Assembly: GCA_030634605.1 (NCBI GenBank) | Contig: DAOWAK010000005.1 | Span: forward strand, 1-14,010 | From: Sedimentisphaerales bacterium | GTDB taxonomy: Bacteria; Planctomycetota; Phycisphaerae; Sedimentisphaerales; SM23-30 | Direction of reading: 5' to 3' | DNA: 14,010 nucleotides | Part shown: piece after piece, positions 13,777-14,010 of the stretch | Position numbering within the stretch: the first letter of the stretch is position 1 | Layout: every line of letters begins with the position of its first letter | Program-made: the position numbers and the translations under genes | Notes under the pieces: generated by a model | Seen by the model: only the letters and a program-made list of their open reading frames with translations | The model's database searches: none | What the model was told of the DNA's origin: nothing

Positions 13777-14010
13777 TCAAGAAGTCAGACCGGGAAAGGC
13801 CTCGCTCAAACCGTCCAGAACAAACTGGATGGCGATGATTGCCAGGATCAATCCCGCCAGACAGGAAGATGTCGTCAGCCAGGTTTGCCCGATCCGTTTC
13901 ATCAAGCTCACCGAAAACCGAAAGCAAATCGACGAAATTCCGCAAACTACGATAATGCAGAGCAAAACCACAACTGCCTGTAAGGTTGTTTGCGCTTTTT
14001 CGGTTAAAAC
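13777..14010 (-). CDS. MarC family membrane protein, C-terminal part (runs off the window)
   Basis: An open frame enters from the right edge without a stop and ends at 13777, giving 77 C-terminal residues. Two hydrophobic segments are visible: VVVLLCIIVVCGISSICF, and CLAGLILAIIAIQFVLDGL, which precedes a short tail EAFPGLTS. The last membrane helix with LAxIAxQFxxDG is typical of MarC/UPF0056 multi-helix proteins, whose role (solute transport) is poorly defined. The GTG at 13969-13971 is only an internal codon; the frame is open through to the edge, so the true start lies outside. It is convergent with rseP, with 19 bases between stops and no terminator visible there. Confidence 0.75.
   Translation of the reverse strand, partial: VLTEKAQTTLQAVVVLLCIIVVCGISSICFRFSVSLMKRIGQTWLTTSSCLAGLILAIIAIQFVLDGLSEAFPGLTS

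Overview
The window reads as chromosomal sequence from a Gram-negative-type bacterium, most likely a planctomycete of the Phycisphaerae kind. The hints are a PEP-CTERM surface protein, an enlarged site-2 protease with several PDZ-like segments, mixed start-codon use (ATG, GTG, TTG) with both Shine-Dalgarno-led and leaderless-looking starts, and intergenic hairpin repeats ending in GCCACCC that I associate with planctomycete genomes. The phylum is an inference; no marker gene here proves it. No phage, plasmid, IS transposase or CRISPR array is visible.

Bases 1-2160 are accessory-like. A small DUF2061 membrane protein and a family-4 glycosyltransferase, both on the minus strand, are separated by three clusters of short modular hairpin repeats. 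Bases 2163-4716 hold, all on minus, a secreted P-domain/PEP-CTERM protein, a PhnP-like metallo-hydrolase, a tRNA-Ala(CGC) and an endonuclease III-like DNA glycosylase. A CPBP intramembrane protease lies on plus at 4877-5710, divergent from the glycosylase.

Bases 5879-9819 form a minus-strand run, in transcription order: rhomboid protease, threonine synthase, an MNT/HEPN toxin-antitoxin-type pair, and dapB. ThrC and DapB both belong to aspartate-family amino acid synthesis. The MNT/HEPN pair sits between them, is clearly AT-richer than its neighbours, and has its own good promoter, so it looks inserted. Divergent from the rhomboid gene, on plus, are dxr (MEP isoprenoid pathway) and rseP (site-2 protease), a pairing common in bacteria. 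Here they are split by about 290 bases that contain what looks like a decayed coding fragment. The C-terminal part of a MarC-family membrane protein, convergent with rseP, runs off the right edge.

Three membrane-embedded protease families (CPBP, rhomboid, S2P) within 9 kb is notable, but nothing shows that they act together. No clearly new multi-gene system is visible. The best candidates for a second look are the modular repeats with a REPIN-like pair, the MNT/HEPN island, the multi-PDZ RseP, and a tRNA-Ala whose body looks glycine-like.
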